A DNA stretch of 56,170 bases from Caldilineaceae bacterium (GCA_022824685.1 JAJDZJ010000088.1:1-56170); one strand, 5' to 3'; positions 45,763-54,812 are shown, numbered from the stretch's first letter. Notes: a model not told the origin generated them from the sequence alone. Translations and numbers: made by a program.

Positions 45763-47358
45763 GTGCTGTTGCGAAGGACCCAAACTGCTTCTTTTTGGCG
45801 CGATCAGTTCCGCGTTACCAACGAAGACCTGGACTTTATCCATGAATTGATCCTGGATGCAGAGTCGCCGATGACGACCGGTCTACTCGCTCTGAGCCTG
45901 ATTCGGGAATACCAGCGTCGAGAGACGGCGCGGATGGAATCAGAACTGAAGAAGGGCGAAGTCTATCAGCCCAAGAATCCCTATGAAGTCGGGGAGACGC
46001 TCATCTTTCCCGCCATGGACTTTGTGGTAGGCGAGGTATTGGAGACTCGCGCCGGCCAGAACCCGGAGCATGGCGCGTTCGATGTCATCAGTGTCGGTTT
46101 TGCGGATACGGGCGAGACGCGCGAATTTGCCTCGAACCTGCAGACAGGGCACAGGCTCAATGGGACGAACGGCCACTCGACAGGCGATGAGGAGGCTCTT
46201 CTGTCGGCGGAAGAGATCCATTCGCTGTACCGGGACGAAATTGAAGAAAGTCTGCTCTTTACTCTGGAAGACGGTGATCGAAACGAAGATTTCGTGCAAA
46301 TTGACGAATACTGGCTGCTTGCCGACATGCTTGCCGAAGTTCATGTAGGACATTTGAACATTGCCGAGGCGCTGCTGGAGATGCAGAACCGGCCAATGGC
46401 GACGGAGGAGCTTCTGCCGGAACTCGATTTGCAGGCGGAGGATGTTTCGGAGCCGATGCAGGTGATCAGCCTGGATCATGCGCTGAGCAGCGACGACCGC
46501 TTCGACCAGGTGGGGAGCGGCCGCGGACCGCTCTGGTTTTTGGGGCGGTTGGAACCGCCAGAGGCGCTGACGCCGCCGCCGCTTCTGCGGCCCAGCCTGA
46601 GCCGCTATAGCCGGTCTCTTCTGAGTGTGGAACTGTTGCAGATGGAGTGGGAGCTGGATGACGAATGGGGTGAGAGCGCTGCGAGCGCGCCGGTTTCGTC
46701 GGTCGTCCCCAACGTCAGTTTCACGCTGACATTCCCCCACTGGCTTTACGGCACGTTGCCGCTCAGCAGCCGTACGAGCGGGATATTTCCCCAAAGCGCG
46801 CAGGAGCGTTCGATGGTGACCGTGGTCGACGGCCGTTGGGGGAACCGTTACACGGCCTGGGTGGTGCGCAACGGGCGCTACGTTTGCGGGCTGAAGGATT
46901 GGATGGCGGCGCACAACCTGCCGGTTAGCGCGCTGATCACGCTGGAGCGCACGGGAGAACAGGATGAGGTCGTGATCGACTTCCGCCCGCGCAGGATGAG
47001 GAGGGAGTGGAGCCGCATTGCGAAAGTGGATGCCGGCCGGCGGCTTTTCGGTTTTGAGATGAACAAGGTGCAGATCTCCTGTGAGTACGATGAGCATGTC
47101 ATTGTCACATCTGATGACCGGGAAGGGCTGGAAGCGTTCAACGCTGGCTTTGAGGGGAACGACGCCGCGCTGGAACAGATTGTCGAGATGATTGTGCCGG
47201 AGATCACGAAACTGAATCCCCAGGGTACCGCGCATGTAAAGACGATCTACAGTGCGGTAAATATGTTCTGGCGCTGTCCTCCGGGACCGATCTTTTACAC
47301 ATTGATCAGCAACCCGCGCTTCGAGGATGCGGGAGACGGCTGCTTCAAGGTAAGGTGA
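45763..47358 (+). CDS. Unrecognised multidomain protein, first gene of unknown pair
   Basis: 531-residue soluble protein that I do not recognise. It looks modular: an N-terminal helical/winged-helix-like region (DESPMTTGLLALSLI-like, residues 33-46), a beta-rich segment (YEVGETLIFPAMDFVVGEVLE, about 74-94), a second winged-helix-like stretch (LNIAEALLEMQNRPMATEELL), a Pro-rich spacer near 270, a beta-rich core with VVRNGRYVCGLKDWM, and a C-terminal HARE-HTH-like end (HVKTIYSAVNMFWRCPPGP). The GTG start has AGGAGGAGG 5-8 bases upstream, one of the best sites in the window. Together these suggest a nucleic-acid-binding protein (inference). Confidence 0.6.
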   Translation: MLLRRTQTASFWRDQFRVTNEDLDFIHELILDAESPMTTGLLALSLIREYQRRETARMESELKKGEVYQPKNPYEVGETLIFPAMDFVVGEVLETRAGQNPEHGAFDVISVGFADTGETREFASNLQTGHRLNGTNGHSTGDEEALLSAEEIHSLYRDEIEESLLFTLEDGDRNEDFVQIDEYWLLADMLAEVHVGHLNIAEALLEMQNRPMATEELLPELDLQAEDVSEPMQVISLDHALSSDDRFDQVGSGRGPLWFLGRLEPPEALTPPPLLRPSLSRYSRSLLSVELLQMEWELDDEWGESAASAPVSSVVPNVSFTLTFPHWLYGTLPLSSRTSGIFPQSAQERSMVTVVDGRWGNRYTAWVVRNGRYVCGLKDWMAAHNLPVSALITLERTGEQDEVVIDFRPRRMRREWSRIAKVDAGRRLFGFEMNKVQISCEYDEHVIVTSDDREGLEAFNAGFEGNDAALEQIVEMIVPEITKLNPQGTAHVKTIYSAVNMFWRCPPGPIFYTLISNPRFEDAGDGCFKVR

Positions 47359-47423
47359 GGGAGTTTCGCCTCTGGTTGGCGCTCTTCACCGGTTCTTGAT
47401 AATAGAGGAGGGACAGATATACG

Positions 47424-47870
47424 ATGACAGCGGCAGCGGTTAGGCAGAAACTGACGTGGTTCCGACCGGATGTGAACACGAAGTTTCACATCGACTATAC
47501 GTGGTGGGAGCAGAGCGGGCTCAATTTCCGACTATACCTGCGCGATCAACTGTGCACGGAGTGCAGGGACAGGTTTCAGGATCACAGAAACACGGAAGAT
47601 GTCGACTGGATCGACCCGGAGACAGGAGAGGTTCACCGCACAGATGCTCTGTGGGAGTGTTTGCGCAGCCGTTGCACGAAGGATCCCGACTACATCAACG
47701 AACATCTTTCGCTCATCGCGGCATGTTTTCGCGTATTTCTGGCCAACAACAATACGCCGTTGAGCCCGTCTGAGCTGAATCAGCTCATTCCGTGGAAGCC
47801 GGCGCGCACGATTCTGCAGACGCTCGGCGGGCGGGAAGTGTATCTGGGCTTGCGGCCGGTGCGGAAGTAG
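47424..47870 (+). CDS. Unrecognised protein, second gene of unknown pair
   Basis: 148-residue soluble protein, not recognised. FRLYLRDQLCTECRDRF holds a Cys-x-x-Cys, and ECLRSRC adds two more Cys, so a metal site is possible. The C-terminal third (FLANNNTPLSPSELNQLI, LQTLGGREVYLGLRPV) resembles a small winged helix, much like the C-terminus of its upstream neighbour. AGAGGAGGG lies about 11 bases before the ATG. It follows the larger gene by 65 bp and ends 56 bp from the convergent CitE-like gene. Confidence 0.6.
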   Translation: MTAAAVRQKLTWFRPDVNTKFHIDYTWWEQSGLNFRLYLRDQLCTECRDRFQDHRNTEDVDWIDPETGEVHRTDALWECLRSRCTKDPDYINEHLSLIAACFRVFLANNNTPLSPSELNQLIPWKPARTILQTLGGREVYLGLRPVRK

Positions 47871-47926
47871 AGAGGGCGCCGGAGAGAAAAAACGGATTCC
47901 TACTCTCCTTTCACCTTTTTGCGGCC

Positions 47927-48799
47927 CTACTCGGGTCCATTGTCTGCCCTGACCAACAGGTCCTGAGCGGCGCGGAACATCGGCATATCCACCATCCTGC
48001 CGTCGAGGACGCAGACGCCCTGGCCTGCGCGCTGGTGTGCCTCGAATACCGCGATCAGCCGCCTGGCGGCAGCCACCTCTGAGAGATTCGGGGTAAAGGC
48101 CCGGTTGATGACGTCCACCTGCACGGGATGGACGGCCAGTTTGCCCCGGAAACCCAAATCCTTCACAACCTGACACTCTTGAGCGAGGCCGGTTTTGTCA
48201 TTCAGTTCGGTATAGACCGTGTCGATCGCCTGGAGACCGAAGGCGGCCGCGGCGGTCGCGACGGCGCTGCGGGCGTAGAAGATTTCCCAGCCCTCGCGTG
48301 AGCGCCGGGCGCCGATATTGCCGGCGAAGTCTTCGGCGCCGAAGGCCAGCGCCGCGAGCCTGCGGTCGGCGCCGGCGATGTCGCGCAGATTGATCACCCC
48401 TGCGGCGCTCTCCACGATTGCCAGCAACCGCACAGTCCCGTTGGGTACCCCCGCTGTGTCTTCCAGTCGGTTCAGCTGCTCGCTCACGAGTTGCAGGTCG
48501 GCCGCGGACTCGACTTTCGGGATCACGTAGGCCTGAGGCATTGCGGTGAAGGTTTCGAGCAGATCATCGGGCCAGTACGGGCTGTTGACGGGGTTGATGC
48601 GGATGCAGCGCAGAGGGCCCTCCTGCGGCAGGCGTTGAAACGCCTCGACGAGGAGCGAGCGGGCCTCATGTTTGCGGCTGGGCGCGACCGCGTCTTCGAG
48701 GTCGGCGATGATCGCGTCGGCGGGAAGTCCGGCGCCCTTGACGATTTTACGGGGCGAGTCGGCCGGCATGAAGAGTAGGGAGCGCAGTCGCAGGGTCAT
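47927..48799 (-). CDS. HpcH/HpaI-family lyase (CitE-like)
   Basis: 290-residue TIM-barrel lyase of the CitE/malyl-CoA lyase group, which cleaves CoA esters of 2-hydroxy or 3-hydroxy dicarboxylic acids using a divalent metal. Motifs are LRSLLFMPADSPRK (CoA contact), ADAIIADLEDAVAPSRK with the metal-site Asp/Glu, RINPVNSPY, IPKVESAADL, LAIVESAAGV with the metal Glu, and AFGAEDFAGNIGA. The citrate lyase alpha and gamma genes are absent, so a stand-alone CitE-like role is more likely than citrate lyase. No strong ribosome-binding site; the start is set by the conserved beginning. Confidence 0.87.
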   Translation of the reverse strand: MTLRLRSLLFMPADSPRKIVKGAGLPADAIIADLEDAVAPSRKHEARSLLVEAFQRLPQEGPLRCIRINPVNSPYWPDDLLETFTAMPQAYVIPKVESAADLQLVSEQLNRLEDTAGVPNGTVRLLAIVESAAGVINLRDIAGADRRLAALAFGAEDFAGNIGARRSREGWEIFYARSAVATAAAAFGLQAIDTVYTELNDKTGLAQECQVVKDLGFRGKLAVHPVQVDVINRAFTPNLSEVAAARRLIAVFEAHQRAGQGVCVLDGRMVDMPMFRAAQDLLVRADNGPE

Positions 48800-48867
48800 G
48801 GGCTGGGTTCCGCGAGTTGGGGGGCACGGCGGCGTGCCGGTGGCGTACGGGTTGTTCGCTTGCGTTT

Positions 48868-48896
48868 ATTTTACACGGTTTGCGTTGAAGTGACAG
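48868..48896 (-). promoter_or_regulatory. Promoter of the citE-like gene
   Basis: On the minus strand CTGTCA (48891-48896), a 17-bp spacer and TAAAAT (48868-48873), about 60 bp upstream of the ATG. Confidence 0.5.
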
Positions 48897-49045
48897 TGCC
48901 TTTCAGGAGACAGAAATCTGGAATTCTGTAGCCGCCCATGTTGAATTCCTCGCCTTGTAACGAGCTCAAGATTGGTATTCTCATATGTAATCATAGATCC
49001 CATTGTCACTTTCTGACATTTTCCCCTTTGGCATTAGGATATATC

Positions 49046-49074
49046 TTGACATTGCCAGAAGACCTCGATAGTAT
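49046..49074 (+). promoter_or_regulatory. Promoter of the XRE-ImmA/PIN operon
   Basis: A perfect TTGACA (49046-49051), a 17-bp spacer and TAGTAT (49069-49074). The region 48900-49150 is noticeably more AT-rich than its surroundings. Transcription would start near 49081, about 70 nt before the ATG. Confidence 0.7.
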
Positions 49075-49152
49075 TCAATTGGACAGGGAAGGCGCCAGAA
49101 CCATCTGCGAAAAACTGTTCGCCAACCAACTCTCTTCTCTCAAGGAGACACC

Positions 49153-50415
49153 ATGAACCGAAAACTGGTGGACACCATTCCCCCGCCCAAGTTGGGGCGG
49201 CGTCTGCAGGAGGCTCGCAAAGCACGCGGGCTTACGCAGCAGGAGGTTGCCAGTTCCTTGGGCATGGCCCGTACCACGATCACCGCAATGGAGAAAGGAG
49301 AGCGACGCGTACGACCCAACGAACTGATACAGATGGCTCGACTCTATGGACGGCCGATGGGTGACTTTGTCGGAAACAAGGAACCTTCCTCCGACTTCAC
49401 CGTACAATTTGGTGCCGCCGTCGACAAATTCGACTCTCGACAGCCACGAGGCGAACTGCGGCGTGCCGTCGAGACTTTTCAGCGCCTGTGCGAAGACTAT
49501 CTACATCTTGAAAAGCTGAACGAAGCCCCTCTCAGCCGCAGTTACCCTCCCCAATACCTTACGGACGGGACCTCTCCGGAAGTAGCGGCGGAGGATGTGG
49601 CCACGGCCGAACGACACCGACTGGCGCTTGGTGAGGGGCCGTTCCTAAACTTGAGAGATGCTATCGAGAACGATGTCGGTCTCAGGGTCTTTCTCATCGA
49701 ACTGCCCTCACGCGTGGCTGGCATGTTCAGTTACACTGATGAGCTTGGCGGTTGCATCGCGGTAAACGCCCGTCACCCACAGGACCGGCAGCGATGGTCG
49801 CTGGCCCACGAGTATGGACACTTCCTCACGGACCGCTTCCGGTCGGAGGTCTCGCTGTTGCATGGACTCGGCCGTTCACGCGCCGGCGAGCGCTTCGTAG
49901 ATGCTTTTGCCCGTTGCCTACTCATGCCGGCCGCTGGTTTGCGACGCAGGTTTAATGAGCGATCACGAACGATCAGCGGCAGGATGACGGCTGCTGAAAT
50001 CTGCCAACTCGCGCATCACTACCATGTCTCCGTAGAAGCGATGATGCGGCGCCTCGAGGAACTCCGCCTTCTTCCGGGCGGTACTTGGGAACTGCTGCGC
50101 GATCGCGGCTTCAAAGTGCGGGAAGCGCAGAGGCAACTGGGGCTGTCTCCCCATCCCCGTGATGAACAGGCCTTGCCACTTCGCTACCAGTACTTGGCTG
50201 CGCTGGTCTACGAAAATGGAAGGTTGACGGAGGGAGAACTGGCGCGCTACCTGAGAGTTGACCGCGTAGCGGCAAGGCGGTCAGTTCAAGAGTTGGCCCA
50301 TTCCACTCTTCTCCAGGATGAAGGCCAGATTGCCTCCTTCTCCATAGACCTCACGCGCAGCGTTGGCGGGGTGGACAGCCCTGAGCCTCAATTGATGGAC
50401 ACTGCTGAATCCTAA
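49153..50415 (+). CDS. XRE regulator fused to ImmA/IrrE-type metalloprotease (COG2856)
   Basis: 420-residue two-domain protein. Residues 14-68 are a Cro/CI-type helix-turn-helix (LTQQEVASSLGMARTTITAM). Residues about 155-290 are the ImmA/IrrE zinc-protease domain with HEYGH at 219-223 (ligands His219 and His223, catalytic Glu220) and a downstream ERFVDAFARCLLMP helix. A C-terminal region (about 340-400) looks like a second winged helix. AAGGAG lies five bases before the ATG. The family cleaves partner repressors in mobile elements and stress systems; here the partner may be itself or the PIN protein encoded 54 bp downstream. Confidence 0.88.
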   Translation: MNRKLVDTIPPPKLGRRLQEARKARGLTQQEVASSLGMARTTITAMEKGERRVRPNELIQMARLYGRPMGDFVGNKEPSSDFTVQFGAAVDKFDSRQPRGELRRAVETFQRLCEDYLHLEKLNEAPLSRSYPPQYLTDGTSPEVAAEDVATAERHRLALGEGPFLNLRDAIENDVGLRVFLIELPSRVAGMFSYTDELGGCIAVNARHPQDRQRWSLAHEYGHFLTDRFRSEVSLLHGLGRSRAGERFVDAFARCLLMPAAGLRRRFNERSRTISGRMTAAEICQLAHHYHVSVEAMMRRLEELRLLPGGTWELLRDRGFKVREAQRQLGLSPHPRDEQALPLRYQYLAALVYENGRLTEGELARYLRVDRVAARRSVQELAHSTLLQDEGQIASFSIDLTRSVGGVDSPEPQLMDTAES

Positions 50416-50469
50416 GGTTGAGACCTACTGCCCATTGCCGTCCAGGACGATCAGAAGGAGTCTCAGTTC

Positions 50470-51039
50470 GTGACGCGCCGTTTCGACTCGTTAATTCTCG
50501 ACGCCAACTGCCTACTAAACCTTTACGCAACAGGCCACTTGCGCGACATCGTAATCAATCTGCCGTACCAATTCTGGGTAACAGACTACGTGGCGGAGCG
50601 CGAAACCCTGTTTGTTTGGCGTCCAGGTCCGACCGCTGGCAGCGATGTGAAGGAACCGGTAGATCTGACTTCGCTGCTTCACGAGGGTCTAATTCAACTG
50701 ATGCGACTGGAACATTCGGCAGAGGAGGCCACTACTGTAAACTTGGCAGCGAATCTTGACGACGGTGAGGCGATCACCGGGGCGATTGCTTATCACCTCG
50801 GCTGCTCTGTCGCAACGGACGATCGTAAGGCCCGGCGAGTGCTTGGCCAGCTCATTCCACCTGTGGAACTGGTCTCCACGCTGGAGCTCTTGAAACTGTG
50901 GGCCGAGGAAACTCGGGTCCCCATGGCTGCGCTGGCCTCAGCCATGGCCGGGATGCAGTCGCGTGCCAGTTACAGACCCGGCCGGCGCGACCCGCTTTTT
51001 GAATGGTGGCGGTCGATTGTCTGTCGATCAGGGATCTGA
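50470..51039 (+). CDS. PIN-like domain protein paired with the XRE-ImmA gene
   Basis: 189-residue PIN-like nuclease candidate. LILDANCLLNLYA has the first Asp (D11), AERETLF gives a Glu, LDDGEAITGAIA a Glu/Asp pair (97-100), and VATDDRKAR the last Asp residues (117-118), the order expected of a PIN active site. The C-terminal ~60 residues are an extra helical extension. Start is GTG 50470 with AAGGAG nine bases upstream. The arrangement with an upstream XRE-ImmA gene is that of a toxin-antitoxin-like pair in which the XRE protein controls the nuclease (inference). Its 3' end overlaps the convergent VanZ-like gene by 70 bp. Confidence 0.78.
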   Translation: MTRRFDSLILDANCLLNLYATGHLRDIVINLPYQFWVTDYVAERETLFVWRPGPTAGSDVKEPVDLTSLLHEGLIQLMRLEHSAEEATTVNLAANLDDGEAITGAIAYHLGCSVATDDRKARRVLGQLIPPVELVSTLELLKLWAEETRVPMAALASAMAGMQSRASYRPGRRDPLFEWWRSIVCRSGI

Positions 51040-51443
51040 ACCAGGGATCGCCCTACTCGCTCCTCCGCCATTTTCCTGAAGCCAAGGACGGTGAGCAGGC
51101 CGAGCAGGCCGCCCATCATGTCGACGCCGATGTCAAAGAATGTGTCTCCGTGCAGCATGCGCTGCTCGCTGAGCAGTTGGATGCCTTCCTGAAGCAGGGC
51201 GGCGGTGAAGACAAGGGACAGAACGACCCAGACGGCGCGCATCCTCGCCAGCTTGCCGTACAGATTCAGCATCAGAAGGGCGGCCAGGCCAGCGAAGAGG
51301 AAGGTGTGCATGGCAACATGCATCCACTGGGGGCTGAAGAGATGGTTGAAGAGCCTGTAGCCCACCGGTGAGACCTGGATAAACCAGCCCATGGGAAAGA
51401 GTATGCCGGCGATCCAAAAAAACAGTACCAGAATGCGCTTCAT
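50970..51443 (-). CDS. VanZ-like membrane protein
   Basis: 157-residue VanZ-family protein with four predicted spans (ILVLFFWIAGILFPMGWF; HVAMHTFLFAGLAALLML; AVWVVLSLVFTAALLQEGIQ; DMMGGLLGLLTVLGF). The signature QEGIQLLSEQRMLHGDTFFD with D-x-x-x-N/D-x-x-G is seen near residues 95-120. The start ATG 51443 has AGGAGG about 12-14 bases upstream. The first-known member gives low-level teicoplanin resistance, but most VanZ-like proteins have unknown roles. The last ~20 codons overlap the PIN gene on the other strand. Confidence 0.85.
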   Translation of the reverse strand: MKRILVLFFWIAGILFPMGWFIQVSPVGYRLFNHLFSPQWMHVAMHTFLFAGLAALLMLNLYGKLARMRAVWVVLSLVFTAALLQEGIQLLSEQRMLHGDTFFDIGVDMMGGLLGLLTVLGFRKMAEERVGRSLVQIPDRQTIDRHHSKSGSRRPGL

Positions 51444-51840
51444 TTTTTTGCCTTTCCTCCTGTTTCGCTCCTGATGAAATTTCATACGCGCCCGATACTG
51501 AAGTGAACCGCGCCGAGTCGATTCCGGTTCCCGCATTGTCCGCGGCGCGCCAAACCGGGAGCGGCCGTCCGGAGAGTTGAAGCCGCGTCGTAGACGCCTG
51601 GCCAGGCAAGGGCGCGCCGCGGCGGATGTGGATAGCAGGGTTGCCGAGATCCAGTGCATGTGCTAGACTGCGCGCGGCAGAGATCATTCCTCATCCCACC
51701 GCAATCGGTTCCTCTGTCTGACAGGAGATTGAGGCTCTTTCGCGTTTCCCAGGGCGGTGGAGAAGGAAACTGCCAATAGGGCTGGCAGCAGTAGCCTGGG
51801 GTTGTCGGGACCCCTGAGCGAGTGGAAAAGGGGAACACAG
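51444..51840. other. Divergent intergenic region, VanZ-like / bactofilin
   Basis: No gene is supported. The only structure noticed is a perfect 12-bp palindrome, ATGAAATTTCAT (51474-51485), upstream of the VanZ-like gene; no promoter could be assigned on either strand. Confidence 0.4.
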
Positions 51841-52284
51841 GTGTTTCGACGAAATGAGAGACCGCAGCCGGACGCCATCGAGGTTATTATCGGTCCAAGG
51901 GCTACGTATAGCGGCTCGTTGCGAAGCGACAGCAGCATTCGGATCGACGGTGTGGTTGAGAGCGGCCTGTTGGAAACGCTGGCGAATGTCATCTTGACGG
52001 AGGCCGCGCGCGTGAATTGTGAGATACGCGCCCGCAATGTGAGTATCCGGGGTTATTTTGACGGCATCATACGCGCCGACCGCGTCGAGCTGCTGGCCGG
52101 TTGTTACGTACGCGGCGCGCTGCATGTAAACAGCTTTCTGCTGGATGAAGGGGCCACGCTTGAAGGTGAGTTGCACATGCGGGGGGAGAGCAAGCTGGAT
52201 GAGTCGCTGGATCTTCCTGCGGATATGGGAACGCCGGACGACCTGATGGACACACCGTCGGAGCAGGAGCCGGAGTTCAGTTAG
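51841..52284 (+). CDS. Bactofilin (polymer-forming cytoskeletal protein)
   Basis: 147-residue bactofilin, which forms filaments at the membrane that organise cell-wall or polarity factors. After a short charged head the right-handed beta-helix repeats are plain: IIGPRATYSGSLRSDSSIRI, DGVVESG, VILTEAARVNCEIRARNVSI, RGYFDGIIRADRVELL, CYVRGALHVNSFLLDEGATL. The tail is acidic and disordered. The GTG at 51841 has AAGGGG about 9 bases upstream; an ATG frame starting at 51757 would add residues unlike the family. Confidence 0.87.
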   Translation: MFRRNERPQPDAIEVIIGPRATYSGSLRSDSSIRIDGVVESGLLETLANVILTEAARVNCEIRARNVSIRGYFDGIIRADRVELLAGCYVRGALHVNSFLLDEGATLEGELHMRGESKLDESLDLPADMGTPDDLMDTPSEQEPEFS

Positions 52285-52302
52285 CAAATTCCGGCGAAGG
52301 TC

Positions 52303-52459
52303 GTCATACGCCATTGTGTCATACGCCACTGGATTGGACGGGGCGGGGCTTGTACCCGTATCGTCGCTCACTATATCAGGATGTATCACTGTATCAGGAT
52401 GTAGAAGTTGAGGCCGCGCCAAATGGTCGGCGGGGACAAAATAGGCCACTGGAGTGGCC
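52303..52459. repeat. Short direct repeats and a 16-bp palindrome
   Basis: GTCATACGCCA occurs twice at about 52302-52328 and TATCAGGATGTA twice at about 52374-52402. GGCCACT-GG-AGTGGCC (52444-52459) is a perfect palindrome upstream of plsY. The cluster fills the gap between the bactofilin and plsY genes and may hold a terminator-like hairpin or operator. Confidence 0.6.
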
Positions 52460-52502
52460 GGGCCTGCGTTTGCAGTGGCGCGGAGAAGTGTGAAACTCTG
52501 CT

Positions 52503-53138
52503 ATGGACTTTCTTTTGATTGCCGCCGGTCCACTGCTCGGCTACCTGCTCGGGTCGGCGCCGGTCGGTCTGCTGGCGACCGGCCTATACGGAGTGGATAT
52601 CCGCACAGTTGGGAGCGGGCGCACCGGCGCTACGAACGCGTGGCGTGCGGCCGGCCTGAAAGCGGCCATCCCTACGCTATTGGGCGATGCGCTTAAAGGG
52701 GCGGCGGCTGTGCTGCTCATACGCTATCTGGCGGGGGCGTTTTTGCCGGATATGGACGCGACAGCGGTGGCTGCGGCCGCTGCTTTGGCAGGCGCAGCCG
52801 CGGTGGTTGGTCACAACTGGTCGCTGTACATGGGTTTCAAGGGCGGGGCCGGCGGCATCACGACAGCGGCCACCATTCTGGCGATTTCGCCTCTAATCGG
52901 CGCGATCGTGTGCCTGATCGGGCTCCTGCTGATCTGGTGGAGCCGTATGGCATCGATCGGTACCTACAGCGTCAGCGTGACATCGCTGGTGTGCGCGACC
53001 GTTTTTGCGGTCGCCGGTCTGGAGCCTTGGCCTTATGTCCTTTTTGGCGTCATTGCCTACCTGGCCGTAACCATCTCTCTCAGGCGCAATCGACATGCGC
53101 TCAAAGATGGCGAGGAGCGGGTGATCACGCTGTGGTAA
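52503..53138 (+). CDS. plsY: Glycerol-3-phosphate acyltransferase PlsY
   Basis: 211-residue inner-membrane acyltransferase that uses acyl-phosphate to make lysophosphatidic acid, the first step of phospholipid synthesis. Motif 1 is GSAPVGLL with GSGRTGATNAWR, and LLGDALKGA, GHNWSLYMGFKGGAGGITTA are the other two motifs; the usual KGGKG is KGGAGG here. About six spans, length typical. Ribosome-binding site weak. A small hairpin (GTCCC/GGGAC, 53141-53156) follows the stop. Confidence 0.9.
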   Translation: MDFLLIAAGPLLGYLLGSAPVGLLATGLYGVDIRTVGSGRTGATNAWRAAGLKAAIPTLLGDALKGAAAVLLIRYLAGAFLPDMDATAVAAAAALAGAAAVVGHNWSLYMGFKGGAGGITTAATILAISPLIGAIVCLIGLLLIWWSRMASIGTYSVSVTSLVCATVFAVAGLEPWPYVLFGVIAYLAVTISLRRNRHALKDGEERVITLW

Positions 53139-53174
53139 TCGTCCCCGTTCAGGGACATCCCCATATTAGATTTT

Positions 53175-53203
53175 TGGACAAGATAGTTCAATCTCGGTAT
53201 ATT
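53175..53203 (+). promoter_or_regulatory. Catalase promoter
   Basis: TGGACA (53175-53180), a 17-bp spacer and TATATT (53198-53203), about 47 bp before the ATG, in a short AT-rich stretch. No PerR- or OxyR-like palindrome was recognised. Confidence 0.65.
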
Positions 53204-53249
53204 TTTAGAGTCAGGATGAGGCTCGTCATACACATGAAAGGCGACAACG

Positions 53250-54812
53250 ATGACTGAACGCAAAAAGCTGACAACCGCCCACGGGGCGCCAATTGGAGAC
53301 AATCAAAACTCAGTGACCGCCGGCCCGCGCGGTCCTCTTCTGATGCAGGATTATCAACTCTTGGAGAAGATGGCCACCTTTAACCGCGAACGCGTCCCGG
53401 AGCGGGTTGTGCATGCCAAGGGTTCGGGAGCCTACGGGACCTTCACGGTTACAAATGATGTCACCCGCTACACCAAGGCCAGGATCTTCTCTGAAGTAGG
53501 CAAGCGGACCGACTGTCTGCTCCGCTTCTCGACCGTCGCAGGGGAACGCGGCGCCGCAGACGCTGAGCGCGACGTACGCGGATTCGCCGTCAAATTCTAC
53601 ACGGAAGACGGAAACTGGGATATGGTCGGCAACAACACCCCGGTCTTCTTCGTTCGCGATCCCTACAAATTCGGCGACTTCATCCATACCCAGAAGCGCG
53701 ACCCTAAGACAAACATGCGCTCCAGCACTGCCATGTGGGACTTCTGGTCACTCTCCCCCGAAAGCCTGCACCAGGTCACCATCCTGATGAGTGATCGCGG
53801 TCTGCCCCAGGGGTATCGCTTTGTCAACGGCTACAGCAGCCATACCTACAGCTTTATCAGTGCAGAGAATGAACGCTTCTGGATCAAGTTCCACTTCAAG
53901 ACGATGCAGGGCATCAAGACATGGACCAATGCCCAAGCGACCGAAATTGTCGGGCAGGACCGAGAAAGCTCACAGCGAGACCTCTTCGAAGCCATCGAAC
54001 AAGGAGATTTCCCGAAATGGCGCGTCTGCGTCCAGGTGATGCCGGAAGAGGATGCCGACACCTACCACCTCAACCCCTTCGATCTGACCAAGGTCTGGCC
54101 CCATGGCGACTATCCGCTGATCGAGATCGGCATCATGGAACTCAATCGCAACCCCGAGAACTACTTTGCCGACATCGAGCAGGCCGCCTTTGAGCCCTCC
54201 AACATCGTTCCCGGCATCAGCTTCTCGCCAGACAAAATGCTCCAGGCGCGGATTATGTCCTACGCAGATGCCCACCGCTACCGCATTGGTGTCAACTATG
54301 CCGCCCTTCCAGCCAACCAGCCTCAGTGCCCGGTTCACACTTATCACCGCGACGGAAACCTGCGTTTTGACGGCAACTCCGGCGGTGCGGTCAACTATGA
54401 GCCGAATAGCATGGGAGGGCCGGTCGAAGATTCCCGAAGCCTTGAGCCGCCGCTCAAGGTATCCGGCGATGTTGACCGCTACGACCATCGTGTCGGCAAT
54501 GATGACTATACCCAGCCCGGCAACCTTTTCCGCCTGATGAGCGGCGACCAGAAAGAGCAGTTGTTCAGCAACATCGCCGAAGCGATGGATGGCGTGCCCG
54601 AACGTATCCAAACGCGGCAGCTCGTTCATTTCTATAAGGCCGATCCGGACTATGCTTGCGGCGTGGCCGGGAAGCTGAACCTCACCCGTCTCTCTGAGCA
54701 GGTTGCCGCCCTCGCGGATCTGTCTCTGGCTGAACTGATTGAGAAGACCAGCGCTGAAGCATATACGGAATTGGCAACGCCGGAAGCGTCGCTGGCCAAA
54801 GCTGCCGACTGA
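53250..54812 (+). CDS. Monofunctional haem catalase
   Basis: 520-residue clade 3-like small-subunit catalase. The distal His is H55 in [12 protein letters not shown], the distal Asn is N128 in [12 protein letters not shown], and the haem-binding Tyr lies in [28 protein letters not shown] precedes it as in the family. Start ATG 53250 has GAAAGG upstream and its own promoter. Codons end more often in C than in the neighbouring genes, which favour G, an impression that hints at transfer. A strong hairpin terminator follows. It removes hydrogen peroxide in the cytoplasm. Confidence 0.95.
   Translation: MTERKKLTTAHGAPIGDNQNSVTAGPRGPLLMQDYQLLEKMATFNRERVPERVVHAKGSGAYGTFTVTNDVTRYTKARIFSEVGKRTDCLLRFSTVAGERGAADAERDVRGFAVKFYTEDGNWDMVGNNTPVFFVRDPYKFGDFIHTQKRDPKTNMRSSTAMWDFWSLSPESLHQVTILMSDRGLPQGYRFVNGYSSHTYSFISAENERFWIKFHFKTMQGIKTWTNAQATEIVGQDRESSQRDLFEAIEQGDFPKWRVCVQVMPEEDADTYHLNPFDLTKVWPHGDYPLIEIGIMELNRNPENYFADIEQAAFEPSNIVPGISFSPDKMLQARIMSYADAHRYRIGVNYAALPANQPQCPVHTYHRDGNLRFDGNSGGAVNYEPNSMGGPVEDSRSLEPPLKVSGDVDRYDHRVGNDDYTQPGNLFRLMSGDQKEQLFSNIAEAMDGVPERIQTRQLVHFYKADPDYACGVAGKLNLTRLSEQVAALADLSLAELIEKTSAEAYTELATPEASLAKAAD

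Noticed and set aside
48938..49156. 72-codon open frame that overlaps the XRE-ImmA start by ATGA
   Set aside because: Its start lies upstream of the TTGACA/TAGTAT promoter and it has no motif; the overlap is probably chance.
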